Below, piece by piece: positions 24,245 to 31,306 of a stretch of DNA of 33,373 nt. Each line of letters begins with the position of its first letter. Within the stretch, counting starts at the first letter, position 1. The notes beneath the pieces are model-generated. The model saw only the letters and a program-made list of their open reading frames with translations. It was not told where the DNA came from and did no database searches. The position numbers and the translations under genes are program-made. Origin of the DNA: Chloroflexota bacterium (GTDB lineage: Bacteria; Chloroflexota; Anaerolineae; Aggregatilineales; Phototrophicaceae); the NCBI GenBank assembly GCA_026706395.1, contig JAPOYU010000130.1:7168-40540 (forward strand), read 5' to 3'.

Positions 24245-25225
24245 ATGCGCCTGTACATAACCGGCGGCACCGGCCTGGTAGGCAGCAATGTGATCCGCCT
24301 GGCGCGCCAGCGAGGCATGGAGATCATCGCCTCGCAGTACGGTCCGCCGCCCGAATGGACTGTCGATTACCAACTCGATCCACTCGATCTGGCCGACCAC
24401 GACGCCATCCGCCGCTCCATCCGCGAGTACCGTCCAGACGCCGTCATCCATACCGCCGCCATCCTGGATCAGATTGTCATGGATACTAGGCGCGAGCTCT
24501 GCTGGTCCTTGATGGTCGACGGGACTCGCGTCCTGGCGGAAGCCTGTCGCGAAGTCGGCGCGCGCTTGGTCTTCGTCTCATCGGACTGGGTATTCGACGG
24601 TCGAAGCGAGATTGTAAACGAGAGCTCCCCGCCAAACCCGGTCAACTTCTACGGTGTTATGAAGGTCGCCTCGGAACGGGACTTGGGGGCGATGGACGGC
24701 TTGAATTATGGCGTTGGCCGTTTGGCCGGCATCTACGGCTTGAATTACGCCGCGCCGTCGCTGCTGCGGAAGGACAACGGCTTGGGCTTCGACTTCTCGG
24801 TTTATGTCATCCACCGCTTGGCCGCGGGCTTGCCCGCTGTGGTCTGGACCGGCCCCAAAGTCAACGACGAAGCTCACCCCACCCTGGCATCCGATTGCGC
24901 CGACATGCTACTGCGTCTGGCTCAGCATGACGGCAACGGCTGCCACGTGGACACTGGCAGTTCCATCTTCCACTGCTTCGGCAGCGAGTGGATCAGCCGC
25001 ATTGATCTGGCGCATCAGATCGCCGCCGCCTTTGATGCCGACCCCGCCCTGATAATGCCGACCCGTACCGACCAGTCCGTGCTGGACGAGATGCGGCACA
25101 TCGGCATCCCCTATCGCACGCGCGCCAGCACTGAGCGGACGGCGAAAGCGCTGGGACGGCGCGCCTTGAACGTGGCGGAAGGTTTGGCGGCTTTTCGTCA
25201 GGAGTGGGATGCCTTTTGGAGCTAA
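24245..25225 (+). CDS. RmlD-type NAD(P)-dependent sugar epimerase/reductase (extended SDR)
   Basis: 326 residues. Cofactor motif TGGTGLVG (6-13, GxxGxxG), catalytic S112/S113 in FVSSDWVFDG, Y136 and K140 in NFYGVMK. The pattern SSDWVFDG followed by NPVNFYGVMKVASE is that of dTDP-4-dehydrorhamnose-reductase-like (RmlD) proteins. No other dTDP-rhamnose genes are near, so a role in rhamnose synthesis is doubtful; an NAD-dependent step on an acyclic or nucleotide-linked sugar is as likely. AGGACGG lies upstream of the ATG. It is the second gene behind the RraA-family gene. Confidence 0.87.
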   Translation: MRLYITGGTGLVGSNVIRLARQRGMEIIASQYGPPPEWTVDYQLDPLDLADHDAIRRSIREYRPDAVIHTAAILDQIVMDTRRELCWSLMVDGTRVLAEACREVGARLVFVSSDWVFDGRSEIVNESSPPNPVNFYGVMKVASERDLGAMDGLNYGVGRLAGIYGLNYAAPSLLRKDNGLGFDFSVYVIHRLAAGLPAVVWTGPKVNDEAHPTLASDCADMLLRLAQHDGNGCHVDTGSSIFHCFGSEWISRIDLAHQIAAAFDADPALIMPTRTDQSVLDEMRHIGIPYRTRASTERTAKALGRRALNVAEGLAAFRQEWDAFWS

Positions 25226-25230
25226 GGCTG

Positions 25231-25259
25231 TTTCCACCATTCCCTCGACATGCTACTCT
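25231..25259 (+). promoter_or_regulatory. Promoter candidate for the secreted SH3 protein gene
   Basis: TTTCCA (25231-25236) and TACTCT (25254-25259) are 17 bases apart, with TG one base before the -10 (TGCTACTCT). It lies 36 bp before the ATG at 25296 and just after the preceding stop codon. Confidence 0.45.
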
Positions 25260-25295
25260 AAGGCTATCGCGGATAAATCTTATTGAGGTAGTGGC

Positions 25296-26000
25296 ATGAA
25301 AGGCATAAAGTGTATCCTTGTAATCTTGACGCTGTGCATTTGCTCCATGACAGCCGTAGCGCATGACGAGGGCATAGGCAGTTTTGCTCATCCCGTTCCG
25401 CGGGGTATGGGGGGCTTGGCCGGCGACTACTATGTCCAGGTGGGCATATTCGAGCGCCCGTCGAGTTCATTTGAAATGGCGATGCCGGGCGAGGATGAGG
25501 AGTATGCCAGCGTCTACGTGGCAGTCGCCTGCGGCGGAGACCGCAGCACAAACTGCGCGATTCACGCCCACAATTTCGCACTGGCGGGGGATATGGGAAT
25601 CGTGTATGAAAACGCGCTGGATCTGGGCGCCATAGAGATTGCGCCGGGCGAGGTCATCGATACGGTTGTTAAGGCTCTGGTTAAGAAGGACGACAGAAAT
25701 TTGCTGCTGCTGTTTTCGCATTTCGAGGCGACTCCATTCACCTATCCTGTCGTGCTAGAGGCGGCGGTCAATGAAGGCATGACCGAAAGTCTTGAAGTGG
25801 TCGCGCTTATTGGCATGGTTGCGCGGGTCGGGCCCGTTGACAACCTTGCATTTACTGGCGTCTTTGGCAAAGGCGAGGCTTTAACCGCGCTGGGACGCAG
25901 CGAAGGCGGCGACTGGCTGCGGATTGCTTTCGGCTGGGTACCGGCGGTTAATGTGGAGGCGGCTGGCGATATAATGAGCCTGCCCGTCACAACCAAGTAG
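25296..26000 (+). CDS. Secreted protein with a DUF4352-like domain and a C-terminal SH3-type domain
   Basis: 234 residues. A signal peptide (MKGIKCILVILTLCICSMTAVA) is followed by a beta-rich domain at about 45-150 (YASVYVAVACGGD...CAIHAHNFALAGDMG...IEIAPGEVIDTVVKALV...LLLLFSHF) that resembles DUF4352/telokin-like domains. The end, about 170-225, reads ARVGPVDNLAFTGVFGKGEA then LTALGRSEGGDWLRIAFGWV, an SH3b pattern. Such proteins act outside the membrane, probably binding wall or envelope ligands. I recognise no enzyme site. It has its own promoter candidate and ends 30 bp before the sulfatase gene, so the two may share a transcript. Confidence 0.72.
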   Translation: MKGIKCILVILTLCICSMTAVAHDEGIGSFAHPVPRGMGGLAGDYYVQVGIFERPSSSFEMAMPGEDEEYASVYVAVACGGDRSTNCAIHAHNFALAGDMGIVYENALDLGAIEIAPGEVIDTVVKALVKKDDRNLLLLFSHFEATPFTYPVVLEAAVNEGMTESLEVVALIGMVARVGPVDNLAFTGVFGKGEALTALGRSEGGDWLRIAFGWVPAVNVEAAGDIMSLPVTTK

Positions 26001-26030
26001 GCGATTCGCAGCTGCGGGCGCAGAGCGAGA

Positions 26031-27377
26031 ATGGCAATGGATAAACCCAACGTCGTCTTCCTGCTGACCGACCAGTGGCGCCTGCAAGCGCTGGGATACG
26101 CCGGCAACGGCCAGGTGCAAACGCCGAACATCAATCGACTGGCGAGTGAAAGCGTCAACTTCAGGCACACTATATCCGGGTACTCAGTCTGTTGCCCCTG
26201 GCGAGCCAGCTTCCTCACCGGGCAGTATCCGCTGACGCACGGCGTCATCGTGAACGATGTGCCGATCAGCAGTGATCCGGTCGGCTTGGGCGATGCCTTC
26301 AAGCAGGCTGGATATGACACGGCCTTCATCGGCAAGTGGCATGTCGACGGGCGCGGCCGCAGCAACTACATCCCGCCGGAACGCCGCCTGGGCTTCGACA
26401 CCTTCATGACGCTGGAATGCAGTCACGATTACAACCGGTCGGCATACTACGATGGCGATGACCCGACCAAGCGCATTTGGGAGGGCTATGATGTCTTCGC
26501 CCAGACGTCAGCGGCGGAGCAATACATCCGGTCACAGCCGCGTGACCGACCATTTCTGCTGGTGCTGAGTTGGGGACCGCCGCATAACCCCTACGAAACC
26601 GCGCCACAGCAATACCGGGACATGTACGATGAGCGCGATATCGAGTTGCGACCCAACGTCACCGCCGAGATGGCTGATGATGCGCGCGAATGGCTGGCGG
26701 GTTATTACGCGCATTGCAGCGCCATCGACAAGTCGGTCGGCGACATCATGGCGACGCTTGACGATCTCGATTTGGCGGATGACACGGTGCTGGTCTTCGC
26801 CTCCGACCATGGCGACATGCTCGGCTCGCAGGGGACAATACGCAAGCAGAAACCTTGGGACGAGTCGATTCGCGTACCCTTCCTACTGCGCTACGCCGGG
26901 AAGTATGGAAGCGAGGCGCGCGAGGTTGATCCTTTCTTAAACGCCCACGATATCATGCCGACGATGCTGGGTGTCTGCGGCCTGCCCATTCCCGAAAGCG
27001 TCGAAGGGCGCGATTTTTCAGCGGCGTTAGACGGCGAAAATGTTGAAAGTCAGGGGGCGCTGCTCGCCTGCTTCCATCCCTTTGGCGAGTGGCATCGGGG
27101 CGTCGGCGGACGGGAATACCGCGGTATCCGCACGGCGCGCTACACGTACTGCCGGACGTTGGATGGTCCCTGGCTGCTCTATGACAACGAAGCCGATCCA
27201 TATCAAGTGGAGAATCTGGTCGATCGCCCGGAAATCGCCGACCTGCAGCGGGATTTGGATGCGCTGCTGCAGCGCGAACTGGAGGCCATCGGCGACGACT
27301 TCCTGCCGGGCATGTCCTACATCAATCGCTGGGGTTATCCGCTGGACGACACGGGCACCGTGCCATTCCGCCGGTGA
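26031..27377 (+). CDS. Type I sulfatase (arylsulfatase family)
   Basis: 448 residues of the alkaline-phosphatase/sulfatase superfamily. The modification site is VCCPWRASFLTGQYP: C54 in C-x-P-x-R, with Trp at the position normally Ser (CxPSR). C54 would be converted to formylglycine by an FGE or anSME enzyme, not encoded here. Metal ligands D14 (LLTDQW) and the FASDHGDMLG motif (D and H near 260) are present; IGKWH binds sulfate in relatives. No signal peptide, so either cytoplasmic or exported otherwise. Substrate unknown (sulfated sugars or choline sulfate are usual). It is convergent with the oxygenase gene, only 19 bp apart. Confidence 0.9.
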   Translation: MAMDKPNVVFLLTDQWRLQALGYAGNGQVQTPNINRLASESVNFRHTISGYSVCCPWRASFLTGQYPLTHGVIVNDVPISSDPVGLGDAFKQAGYDTAFIGKWHVDGRGRSNYIPPERRLGFDTFMTLECSHDYNRSAYYDGDDPTKRIWEGYDVFAQTSAAEQYIRSQPRDRPFLLVLSWGPPHNPYETAPQQYRDMYDERDIELRPNVTAEMADDAREWLAGYYAHCSAIDKSVGDIMATLDDLDLADDTVLVFASDHGDMLGSQGTIRKQKPWDESIRVPFLLRYAGKYGSEAREVDPFLNAHDIMPTMLGVCGLPIPESVEGRDFSAALDGENVESQGALLACFHPFGEWHRGVGGREYRGIRTARYTYCRTLDGPWLLYDNEADPYQVENLVDRPEIADLQRDLDALLQRELEAIGDDFLPGMSYINRWGYPLDDTGTVPFRR

Positions 27378-27396
27378 AATCCTCGCGGCGGCTCGC

Positions 27397-28215
27397 TCAG
27401 CCTGCGTAGCGAATGGTGTCCTTGCTGCGATGGTAGATCAGCGGAACCTGCGCTTCTTCATCGATCACATCGCCGATCGCATAACTCTCGAACAGCTCGG
27501 GCGGCAGGATATTTTGCGTGCCGTTGAAGGTGCAGCCATCGGGCATGTAAGCGCAGGTCATGGCGCGGCGGTGATAGGGGGTCATATTCGCGCCGGCCCC
27601 ATGCGCCAGCAGGCCGTTATGAAATGAACAGGAACCGGCTTTCATCTCGGCCGGTACCGCCTCCAACTTGCTCCACTCCGGATAGGCATTGAACAAGCCG
27701 CTGATATTGCTGCCAATGCTGACGTTGTCCCAGGTCGCCAGCTTGTGTGTGCCGGGCAAGAAGTAGAGGCAGCCGTTGTCGCGCGTGGCGTCATCCAGCG
27801 CCACCCAGAGGCTGATGGCAGCGCGCGAGGAAAACGACCAGTAGGGATTATCCAGGTGCCAGGCGGTGGGATTGCCCCAGGGCGGCTTGATCAGCGCTTG
27901 GTCGTGCCAGATGCGGATGCCATCGACGCCGGCAAGGTCGGCCGCCATCTTGCCCAGGCGCTCATCGAGCATCAGCCGGCGCATACCCTCGTGGTCATTC
28001 CACAAGTTGATGCGCTGGGTGAAGACCTGGGCATAATAGTTGTCCTCTTCCATGCTGCTGCCGTCAGCCAGTTTGCGCTTGCCCCGGTTGGCAACCGCTT
28101 CATCGACGTAAGTCCGCCAGATCTGCAAATCATCCGCGTCCAGAAAGTCGTCTATGATGACGAAACCATTGTCCTGATAAAATTGAATCTGCTCGTTAGT
28201 GACTATATGATTCAT
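27397..28215 (-). CDS. Phytanoyl-CoA dioxygenase (PhyH) family Fe(II)/2-oxoglutarate oxygenase
   Basis: 272 residues. The iron triad is H120, D122 (TAWHLDNPYW) and H205 (LLAHGAGAN), with R217 downstream for 2-oxoglutarate (HRRAMTCAYMP). N-terminal IQFYQDNGFVIIDDFLD is typical of the family. These enzymes hydroxylate small organic substrates using O2 and 2-oxoglutarate; targets range from fatty acyl-CoA to ectoine and phosphonates, and cannot be fixed here. AGGAGGG precedes the ATG. It is the last gene of a leftward cluster, 25 bp behind the GMC oxidoreductase, so it may act on the same pathway. Confidence 0.9.
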   Translation of the reverse strand: MNHIVTNEQIQFYQDNGFVIIDDFLDADDLQIWRTYVDEAVANRGKRKLADGSSMEEDNYYAQVFTQRINLWNDHEGMRRLMLDERLGKMAADLAGVDGIRIWHDQALIKPPWGNPTAWHLDNPYWSFSSRAAISLWVALDDATRDNGCLYFLPGTHKLATWDNVSIGSNISGLFNAYPEWSKLEAVPAEMKAGSCSFHNGLLAHGAGANMTPYHRRAMTCAYMPDGCTFNGTQNILPPELFESYAIGDVIDEEAQVPLIYHRSKDTIRYAG

Positions 28216-28240
28216 CGCCTGCCCTCCTGATATCGCGCAA

Positions 28241-29899
28241 TTACCAGCGCTTTACGATATTCTCCACCGTCCGCCAGGCCAGCGCCATGATCGTCTCGAC
28301 CGGATTGAAACCGCCGTTGGTCACATGCGGCGAGCCATCGGCGATGAAGAGGTTGTCCTGGCTGTGCACGCGGCAGAATGGATCGACCACCGATGTCGCC
28401 GGATCTTCGCCCATGCGGCAGGTGCCAGCTTGATGCTGCCCGCCTGACAGATAGCGCGGCATCTGCCTGCCCCAGACCTGGGTCGCGCCCGATGCCAGCA
28501 GCCATTCTTTCGCCCGTTCACCCATGAATCTCGCCGTGCGCACCGTCTCCGGATGCGATGTGCCCGAAAGATGCACGACGGGAATCCCGTAGCGGTCTTT
28601 GAGGGACGGATTGATAGACACGCGCGCTTCAGGGCTGGGGATTTCCTGCACCGGTCCCGTGACATCATTGATGCGGCGATAGTTCTCGCGCATGAATCGC
28701 TTGGCTTCGATGCCCCAGCGCGGCGCCTCCGGCGGGTAGAAACGCTTCCACAATGTAACCGGCGTCACGATATCTTCATCGCCCAGGAAGCCGCCGCCGA
28801 TAAGGCCATCGTTGCCGTGGTTGAACTGGCAGGTTGCGATTGAGCAGCCCGGACCCACGCCGTCAAACATGACATCGGGAAATATACCGTAAGCGCCCGG
28901 ATAATAATGTCCTTGCAAATTGCGCCCGACCTGGTCGCCGCCATTGCCGATGCCGGTCGGCTCCTGCTTGGTGGCGGAATTTAGCAGCAAACGCGCCGTC
29001 TCCACCGCGCCGCAGCTCAAAACGACCACATCAGCCGTATGAGTCTGTCGCTTTCCAGCGACATCAATGATTGTGACGCCGGTGATGCGCCCGCCATCGC
29101 TGCAGGTCAGCCGCTCCACCATGACTTCCGTTTGCAAGGTACAATGGCCCGAGCGGAGGGCGCGCGGCACTGTCGTGTTTTGGCTGCCGTTCTTGGCATC
29201 CACCGGGCAGGCGTAACCCACGCACTGCTGACAATTAATGCAGCCCGGCCGATCGTTGTATGGCACCGAATTGATCAGCCGCGGCACCCGCAGGGTTTGC
29301 CAACCCAGACTCTCCAATCCGCGCTTGTGTATGCTCGATTTGTACGGCAGCGGCAGAGCAGGCATCGGATAGGGCTTGTCGTAGCGGGGCAAATGCGTCA
29401 TGGTTTGGTGATCGCCACAGATGCCGATTTCCCATTCGACTTTCTCGTAGTAGGGCGCCATGTCTTCGTATGTAATCGGCCAATCGGCGAGGGAACTGCC
29501 CTCGGGCACGCCATACTCGCTCGCCATGCGAAAGTCCTGCGGCATAAAGCGCCAGGCTTGCCCGGCATAAACACGCGTCCCGCTGCCCACGCACGCGGCG
29601 TTATTCTGGTAGCCCGGCTCATGCGGCCGCAGCAGGCGAAGATCGCCCAGCGGTTTGCCAATTAGAATGGGGAAGGAGTCGGCCTCTATCGTCCGCGGAT
29701 TGCCATCAAGATCCGGTCCCGCGTTGTGCCCGTAAACCGGCATCCTCTGATTGCGCAAGTGATCGCGACCGACCGCAGCAAAGGACAGGTCGCGCCCGCG
29801 TTCCAGCAAGAGGACGGATTTGCCAGCCTCGGCCAGCACGGCAGCGGCAACGCCTCCGCCCGCGCCGGAACCGACAACGATTGCGTCATAATCGCTCAT
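28241..29899 (-). CDS. GMC-family FAD-dependent oxidoreductase (alcohol/sugar dehydrogenase large subunit)
   Basis: 552 residues. FAD motif DYDAIVVGSGAGGGVAAAVL at 3-22, LLERGRD, then a cysteine group C220, C223, C226, C231 (CINCQQCVGYACP), typical of one GMC subgroup, and the C-terminal GMC domain with AGTCRMG and the catalytic His/Asn region HVTNGGFNPVETIM. It likely oxidises a sugar, polyol or alcohol. The small gluconate-dehydrogenase-subunit-3-like gene overlaps its start by 4 bp (ATGA, 29896-29899), marking a two-subunit enzyme. No Tat or Sec leader is seen and no cytochrome c subunit is nearby, unlike classical membrane gluconate dehydrogenase. Confidence 0.92.
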   Translation of the reverse strand: MSDYDAIVVGSGAGGGVAAAVLAEAGKSVLLLERGRDLSFAAVGRDHLRNQRMPVYGHNAGPDLDGNPRTIEADSFPILIGKPLGDLRLLRPHEPGYQNNAACVGSGTRVYAGQAWRFMPQDFRMASEYGVPEGSSLADWPITYEDMAPYYEKVEWEIGICGDHQTMTHLPRYDKPYPMPALPLPYKSSIHKRGLESLGWQTLRVPRLINSVPYNDRPGCINCQQCVGYACPVDAKNGSQNTTVPRALRSGHCTLQTEVMVERLTCSDGGRITGVTIIDVAGKRQTHTADVVVLSCGAVETARLLLNSATKQEPTGIGNGGDQVGRNLQGHYYPGAYGIFPDVMFDGVGPGCSIATCQFNHGNDGLIGGGFLGDEDIVTPVTLWKRFYPPEAPRWGIEAKRFMRENYRRINDVTGPVQEIPSPEARVSINPSLKDRYGIPVVHLSGTSHPETVRTARFMGERAKEWLLASGATQVWGRQMPRYLSGGQHQAGTCRMGEDPATSVVDPFCRVHSQDNLFIADGSPHVTNGGFNPVETIMALAWRTVENIVKRW

Positions 29900-30306
29900 C
29901 CGGTCACCTCGAAACCAATCATCCGCCAGGCGATGCCATTTCGGTTGCCGCCGTTGCCTGGATCGCTGTAATAGCCTTCAGCGCAATGCTCGACTATCTC
30001 GCGGAAGAACGCCGCCGGTTCAATCGACCAGCGCGCCTTGACCTCGCCCTTCTCTACGCGTGTGAGCAGTTCAGCACGCTCTTGTTGGGTCATGTCCGCG
30101 AAGTCAGTCCCATTGACCGCGCGCGCTTCGGCGTCAAGATCGGCCAGCCAAGTCTTGTATGACGAGAGCGATTGTGCCAGATCGCCCGCCAGTTGCCGCT
30201 GCAGATAATCGCCGACGCCAGCCTCCACAGCGCCAGGATAGTCGTCCGGCGGAATGATCGTATCCAGCAAGGCGTACAGACATTTCATTTGTGCTTGATC
30301 AAACAT
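29896..30306 (-). CDS. Gluconate 2-dehydrogenase subunit 3 family protein
   Basis: 136 residues resembling the Gluconate_2-dh3 family: LYALLDTIIPPDDYPGAVEAG near the start, YLQRQLAGDLAQ, and the C-terminal FFREIVEHCAEGYYSDPGNGGNRNGIAWRMIGF, the family's most conserved end. This small subunit pairs with GMC flavoproteins. Classical members carry a twin-arginine leader that exports the complex; this one starts directly with MFDQAQMKCLYALL, so the pair should stay in the cytoplasm. Its stop codon overlaps the GMC start by 4 bp. AAGGGA lies upstream. Confidence 0.88.
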   Translation of the reverse strand: MFDQAQMKCLYALLDTIIPPDDYPGAVEAGVGDYLQRQLAGDLAQSLSSYKTWLADLDAEARAVNGTDFADMTQQERAELLTRVEKGEVKARWSIEPAAFFREIVEHCAEGYYSDPGNGGNRNGIAWRMIGFEVTG

Positions 30307-30378
30307 TTCAGTGGTCCCTTGCTCAATCGGATCGTGGCAGGTCTCTTGCCGCAGTCTTTGCCCGACGTATCCAGGCGA

Positions 30379-31278
30379 TCAGATCGGCCCCAGCAGAAAG
30401 TCGTCCTCGTTCAACTGCCGCAGGACAAGATGCCAAAGCGCCGCGATCAGTATTTCGCGGATGAATAAGTACAGAGCGATCATGATGCTGAGTTCGACCG
30501 CTTCCAACGCAATGACAACGGCGATCGCCAGCGCGAAGCCAAGCAGCTGCAGGAGCGCAAAGCCGGCCACCGCGATGCTAGCCTTGTCGATATTAGTCTG
30601 TGTACGCATGCATACGATTATCGCCGTGAGGCAAGCGATTATAGTCGACTGCAAATGCTCCAGCGGAATCACCAAAGTGACGAGCAGCAGCGCGGCCAGC
30701 ATCGTAGCAAACTCAAATGGGTTAACCTGGCCCACCTGGGTGGCAGCGATGCAAAATGCCATTGCAAAGCAGAAGAAAACGGCGCCGGCCAAATAGCGCC
30801 TCAGCAGCGTCAACCAGGCCAGCGCATCGCCTTCGTTTAGCACCACCTTGCCAATGACCAGCAAGACGAAGGCCTGACCGGGCGGGATCATGCTGACTTC
30901 GTCCATTACGCCGGCGCGGGTTTGACGCAACATTAGGGCGACGATGCGCCCGATCCAGATCGAACAGTAAGACAGGCTGAAGAGCATCAGCCAAAGCGGC
31001 AACGTCCACAGGATCGCACTACTTACAAAGTTATAGACGTGGGCGAAGGCAAAGAACAGAAGCAAGGCGCAGACGAGGCTAAAGGGTAAAATGTTGACCC
31101 GTCGTCCCTGCTTTAGCTGTCGGCTGAAATGCGCCGCGATCGGGTGGCGAGCATGGCGCCGCAAAGTGTGCCATAAGGACGCGCGGACGAAGATTCTGTG
31201 TAGCGCGTACCTCGTGGATGCCCTGCTTAGCAAGCGCGCCTCAATCTTGAGGGGCAGCAGCCGCGCCATCATTTCCAT
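30379..31278 (-). CDS. Unrecognised multi-pass membrane protein
   Basis: 299 residues, no family recognised. A basic N-terminus (about 60 residues with many Arg/His) is followed by roughly seven hydrophobic segments (about 63-82, 87-110, 133-148, 165-185, 190-212, 213-228, 235-285). GVMDEVSMIPPGQAFVLLVIGK (split here: GVMDEVSMIPPGQ, AFVLLVIGK) in the middle vaguely recalls ABC-2-type membrane proteins, which is weak evidence. GGAGGG precedes the ATG. It lies 28 bp after the dppF-like gene and 72 bp before the dehydrogenase subunit, inside a single-direction cluster. Its location suggests a membrane partner for transport or for electron transfer from the GMC enzyme; both ideas are guesses. Confidence 0.6.
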   Translation of the reverse strand: MEMMARLLPLKIEARLLSRASTRYALHRIFVRASLWHTLRRHARHPIAAHFSRQLKQGRRVNILPFSLVCALLLFFAFAHVYNFVSSAILWTLPLWLMLFSLSYCSIWIGRIVALMLRQTRAGVMDEVSMIPPGQAFVLLVIGKVVLNEGDALAWLTLLRRYLAGAVFFCFAMAFCIAATQVGQVNPFEFATMLAALLLVTLVIPLEHLQSTIIACLTAIIVCMRTQTNIDKASIAVAGFALLQLLGFALAIAVVIALEAVELSIMIALYLFIREILIAALWHLVLRQLNEDDFLLGPI

Positions 31279-31306
31279 GGCCGCCCTCCGGCTGAAAGTC
31301 CACCCT

